Source of the DNA: Clostridia bacterium | GTDB taxonomy: Bacteria > Bacillota > Clostridia > Oscillospirales > Acutalibacteraceae | Assembly (NCBI GenBank): GCA_900772705.1 | Contig: CAAGRQ010000198.1 | Coordinates: 1-14,784, forward strand | Direction of reading: 5' to 3' | DNA: 14,784 bases | Shown: one piece after another, positions 12,767 through 14,784 of the stretch | How the letters are laid out: every line of letters begins with the position of its first letter | How positions within the stretch are numbered: the first letter of the stretch is position 1 | Position numbers and translations under genes: made by a program | Notes under the pieces: model-generated | Told to the model about the DNA's origin: nothing | Database searches by the model: none | Seen by the model: the letters and a program-made list of their open reading frames with translations, nothing else

Positions 12767-13529
12767 TTGCCAACCACTCATATTCAGGTACATAAATTCT
12801 TGTTTTATCCCACGGGTCACCGTCAAGATGACGAATGAGCCATACGTAGTACATCTCATATCCCGGAGCGGTCACCTGCTGATGAGCGTTTCCGCCTCTT
12901 ATGCAAAGACAGCTTCCGTTCTCCGTTTTATACGGTGTATCGCCCTCAAAACCTGCTCCGAAACCCTCGGGGCGGTCAAACTGATAATAATAAAGTTCAG
13001 GCTGCGGATGATAATGCGGCGGATATGACGACCAGCGACCCGGCTGATTAAACACCTCGCCCATTACCATATTGGAATAAGGGGCGTTATCAAGGTCAAA
13101 CATTGTGGACACAATTCTGTGACCCGTACCGTTCCACTGACCTTTGCCGAATTCCTGATAAAGGCAGTTATCGGGGTTATAAAAAACAGGCTCCCACACT
13201 CTGTCGTTATCCGTCATCTGAACAAGCACTTCGCTGTCAGAAAGAGCTGTTATTTCTGCGTGCGTGCCGTGAGAAAAATGCACGGCATACGGCTTTTTTT
13301 CAAACGGATTTTTACGCTTGCAATCCTCGTTAATGCTGTCGCCTACCGAAAAATTAACTTCTCCCGACAGCAAAAGAACTGCACATTCATTATCTTTTTC
13401 ATCAATAACGAGTTTTTCGCCTTTTTTCAGTTTCTTAACATAAATATCCATAAGCATTTCGGAATTTATGCCATTCATCTCGCACAAAATCTTTTTTCCG
13501 TTTTCGTCAAACTCGGGTTTGAAAAGCAT
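12756..13529 (-). CDS. IolB-like 5-deoxy-glucuronate isomerase family protein
   Basis: This 257-residue bicupin resembles IolB, which in inositol catabolism isomerises 5-deoxy-glucuronate to 5-dehydro-2-deoxygluconate. The second cupin holds the family core: NQPGRWSSYPPHYHPQPELYYY (161-182) with probable metal ligands His172, His174 and Glu178, then GFGAGFEG (189-196) and AHQQVTAPGYEMYYVW (215-230) with His216. ATG 13529 is preferred because AGAGG lies 8 nt upstream; the in-frame GTG 13538 overlaps that site. No iolA, iolC, iolD, iolE or iolG gene is visible. The gene instead sits between nadC (36 bp upstream) and an iron-dependent dehydrogenase that overlaps its end. The substrate may therefore be a different sugar acid. 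I withhold the symbol iolB because the pathway context is absent; the family membership is well supported. Confidence 0.84.
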   Translation of the reverse strand: MLFKPEFDENGKKILCEMNGINSEMLMDIYVKKLKKGEKLVIDEKDNECAVLLLSGEVNFSVGDSINEDCKRKNPFEKKPYAVHFSHGTHAEITALSDSEVLVQMTDNDRVWEPVFYNPDNCLYQEFGKGQWNGTGHRIVSTMFDLDNAPYSNMVMGEVFNQPGRWSSYPPHYHPQPELYYYQFDRPEGFGAGFEGDTPYKTENGSCLCIRGGNAHQQVTAPGYEMYYVWLIRHLDGDPWDKTRIYVPEYEWLANAE

Positions 13530-13565
13530 ATATGCCACCTCTTAAATAATTCAAATAAAAATCAA

Positions 13566-14405
13566 TCAGCCGAGAACCGTCAGATTCTTAAGACTGACAT
13601 CCATAATTGCCGCCGAATGGGTAAGCGCTCCGCACGAAACAAAATCAACGCCTATCTCGGCAATTTCCTTTAAGCGAGCCTTTGTAACATTTCCGCTGCA
13701 TTCGGTCTGTGCCTTATCGCCTATCATTTCAACGGCCTTTTTCATGGTATCGTTATCCATATTATCGAGCATAATAATATCCGCACCTGCCTCAAGAGCC
13801 TCTTTAACCTGCTCGAGAGTCTCGGTCTCTATCTCGATTTTACGAACGAACGGAGCATAAGCCTTCGCCATTTTAATTGCGTTTGTAACAGAACCTGCGG
13901 CATCAATATGGTTATCCTTGAGCAGTACGCCGTCGGAAAGATTATATCTGTGATTGGTTGCGCCGCCGACTTTAACCGCATACTTTTCAAAAGGACGCAT
14001 ATTCGGTGTGGTCTTTCTTGTGTCAAGAAGAATCGTATCATAGCCTTTAAGTTCATCAACATACTCTCTGGTCATGGTTGCGATACCGCTCATACGCTGA
14101 AGATAGTTCAATCCCGTTCTCTCACCCGAGAGAATGGCCTTAACATCGCCGTAAATAACTCCGAGCAAATCGCCTTTTTTCACAAAATCTCCGTCCTTGC
14201 ACTCGGCGTCAAAATGACTGCTCTCATCAAGAAGTTTGAATGTACGCTCAAAAACTCCAAGGCCGCAAATAATGCCGTCCTGCTTACAGATAAGATTAGC
14301 CTTTCCCTGTTTATTCTCGGGCATAACCGCATTTGTGGTAACATCTTCGGAGGTAATATCCTCTTTAAGAGTATTTATAATGTAGTCGTCTACATTAATT
14401 TTCAT
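13566..14405 (-). CDS. nadC: Nicotinate-nucleotide pyrophosphorylase (quinolinate phosphoribosyltransferase)
   Basis: NadC converts quinolinate and PRPP to nicotinate mononucleotide, CO2 and PPi, the third step of de novo NAD synthesis. The 279 residues match the usual 270-290. Visible motifs are LKEDITSEDVTT (13-24), ERTGLNYLQRMSGIAT (95-110), DTRKTTPNMR (128-137), HRYNLSD (152-158) and LLKDNH (161-166), which build the quinolinate and PRPP sites; IIMLDNMDN and ECSGNV follow in the barrel. ATG 14405 (MKINVDDYI) gives the normal family N-terminus; the upstream in-frame ATG 14423 adds six residues without a ribosome binding site. The start overlaps the nadB stop by 11 bp, so translation is likely coupled. 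nadA is not in the window. Confidence 0.93.
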   Translation of the reverse strand: MKINVDDYIINTLKEDITSEDVTTNAVMPENKQGKANLICKQDGIICGLGVFERTFKLLDESSHFDAECKDGDFVKKGDLLGVIYGDVKAILSGERTGLNYLQRMSGIATMTREYVDELKGYDTILLDTRKTTPNMRPFEKYAVKVGGATNHRYNLSDGVLLKDNHIDAAGSVTNAIKMAKAYAPFVRKIEIETETLEQVKEALEAGADIIMLDNMDNDTMKKAVEMIGDKAQTECSGNVTKARLKEIAEIGVDFVSCGALTHSAAIMDVSLKNLTVLG

Positions 14406-14784
14406 TGTCACACCATTTAGCATAAAAGTCGGGGTCCTTTCTTTTAATCTCGTTCATAATAAGGGTCTTAAACTCCTTTTGTATTTCCTCTCTTGAGGGA
14501 TAACCGTCAAGGTCAACTTCGGGATAATTCTCATCTTTGACGGTTTTATCCTTTGATATGGTATCCGCCGCACGCTTTGCAAAAACAAGGCTTTCCAAAA
14601 GTGAATTCGATGCAAGTCTGTTTCTGCCGTGAACGCCGTTGCAGGCGGTTTCGCCTACGGCATAAAGATTTTTCATAGAAGTTACGCCGTTTGTGTCCGT
14701 CTTAACTCCACCCATCATATAGTGCTGTGCCGGAGTAACGGGAACCATATCCTTTGTAATATCGTAACCCTCATCCTTACAAGC
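14395..14784 (-). CDS. nadB: L-aspartate oxidase, C-terminal part (runs off the window)
   Basis: The open frame enters from the right edge with no start and ends at TAA 14395-14397, giving 129 residues. NadB is an FAD enzyme oxidising L-aspartate to iminoaspartate, the first step of de novo NAD synthesis. The visible part holds the substrate-site segment PAQHYMMGGVKTD (about 18-30), where family members have catalytic or binding His and Arg residues, and the FAD-binding GETACNGVHGRNRLASNSLLE (about 44-64). The remainder is a shortened helical tail ending DFYAKWCDNEN. The protein is normally over 400 residues, so most lies outside. nadC starts within its last codons. Confidence 0.92.
   Translation of the reverse strand, partial: ACKDEGYDITKDMVPVTPAQHYMMGGVKTDTNGVTSMKNLYAVGETACNGVHGRNRLASNSLLESLVFAKRAADTISKDKTVKDENYPEVDLDGYPSREEIQKEFKTLIMNEIKRKDPDFYAKWCDNEN

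Overview
This window looks like a piece of a low-to-mid G+C Firmicutes chromosome, most likely a gut-type clostridium. The inference rests on strong AGGAGG-type ribosome binding sites, TTGACA/TATAAT promoters with 16-17 bp spacing, hairpin-plus-U-run terminators after almost every unit, a perfect CIRCE operator and a yybP-ykoY-type riboswitch leader. No rRNA, tRNA, CRISPR array, transposase or integrase was seen.

Layout. At 1-88 the plus strand encodes a fragment of a GdpP-type DHH phosphodiesterase that breaks off abruptly. From about 89 the sequence is the intact 5' end (promoter, Shine-Dalgarno, TTG start) of an unidentified minus-strand gene, so the left edge looks chimeric. At 293-2116 (minus) are a phosphohexomutase and a 31-residue membrane protein. 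They diverge from a plus-strand YifB/ComM-type AAA+ gene (2291-3814), and the two promoters share overlapping -35 boxes. At 3822-5374 (plus) a manganese-type riboswitch leader with a terminator precedes an OadB-like membrane protein and an OadG-like 59-residue partner, with no biotin-dependent decarboxylase alpha subunit nearby. This is the most interesting unit. An orphan solute-binding lipoprotein (5450-6301, minus) follows, then an ilvA-ridA operon (6489-8079, plus), a standard enzyme plus detoxifier pair.

The 8133-9024 region resembles a small phage-immunity module. A 69-residue XRE regulator diverges from a membrane-anchored protein with two Ltp-type repeats (the superinfection-exclusion fold). 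Two similar operator dyads lie in the intergenic region, and an in-frame TAA interrupts the first Ltp repeat. HtpG (9175-11055, plus) follows under a CIRCE operator.

The right part (11191-14784) is a tightly packed minus-strand operon: nadB (3' part only), nadC, an IolB-like cupin isomerase, an iron-dependent alcohol dehydrogenase and a repeat-containing lipoprotein. The nadB/nadC and iolB/ADH junctions both overlap by 11 bp, and the ADH/lipoprotein junction is 1 nt. NAD synthesis is therefore apparently coupled to an undefined sugar-acid/aldehyde reaction and a surface protein.

All identifications come from reading motifs by eye; no database search was done.
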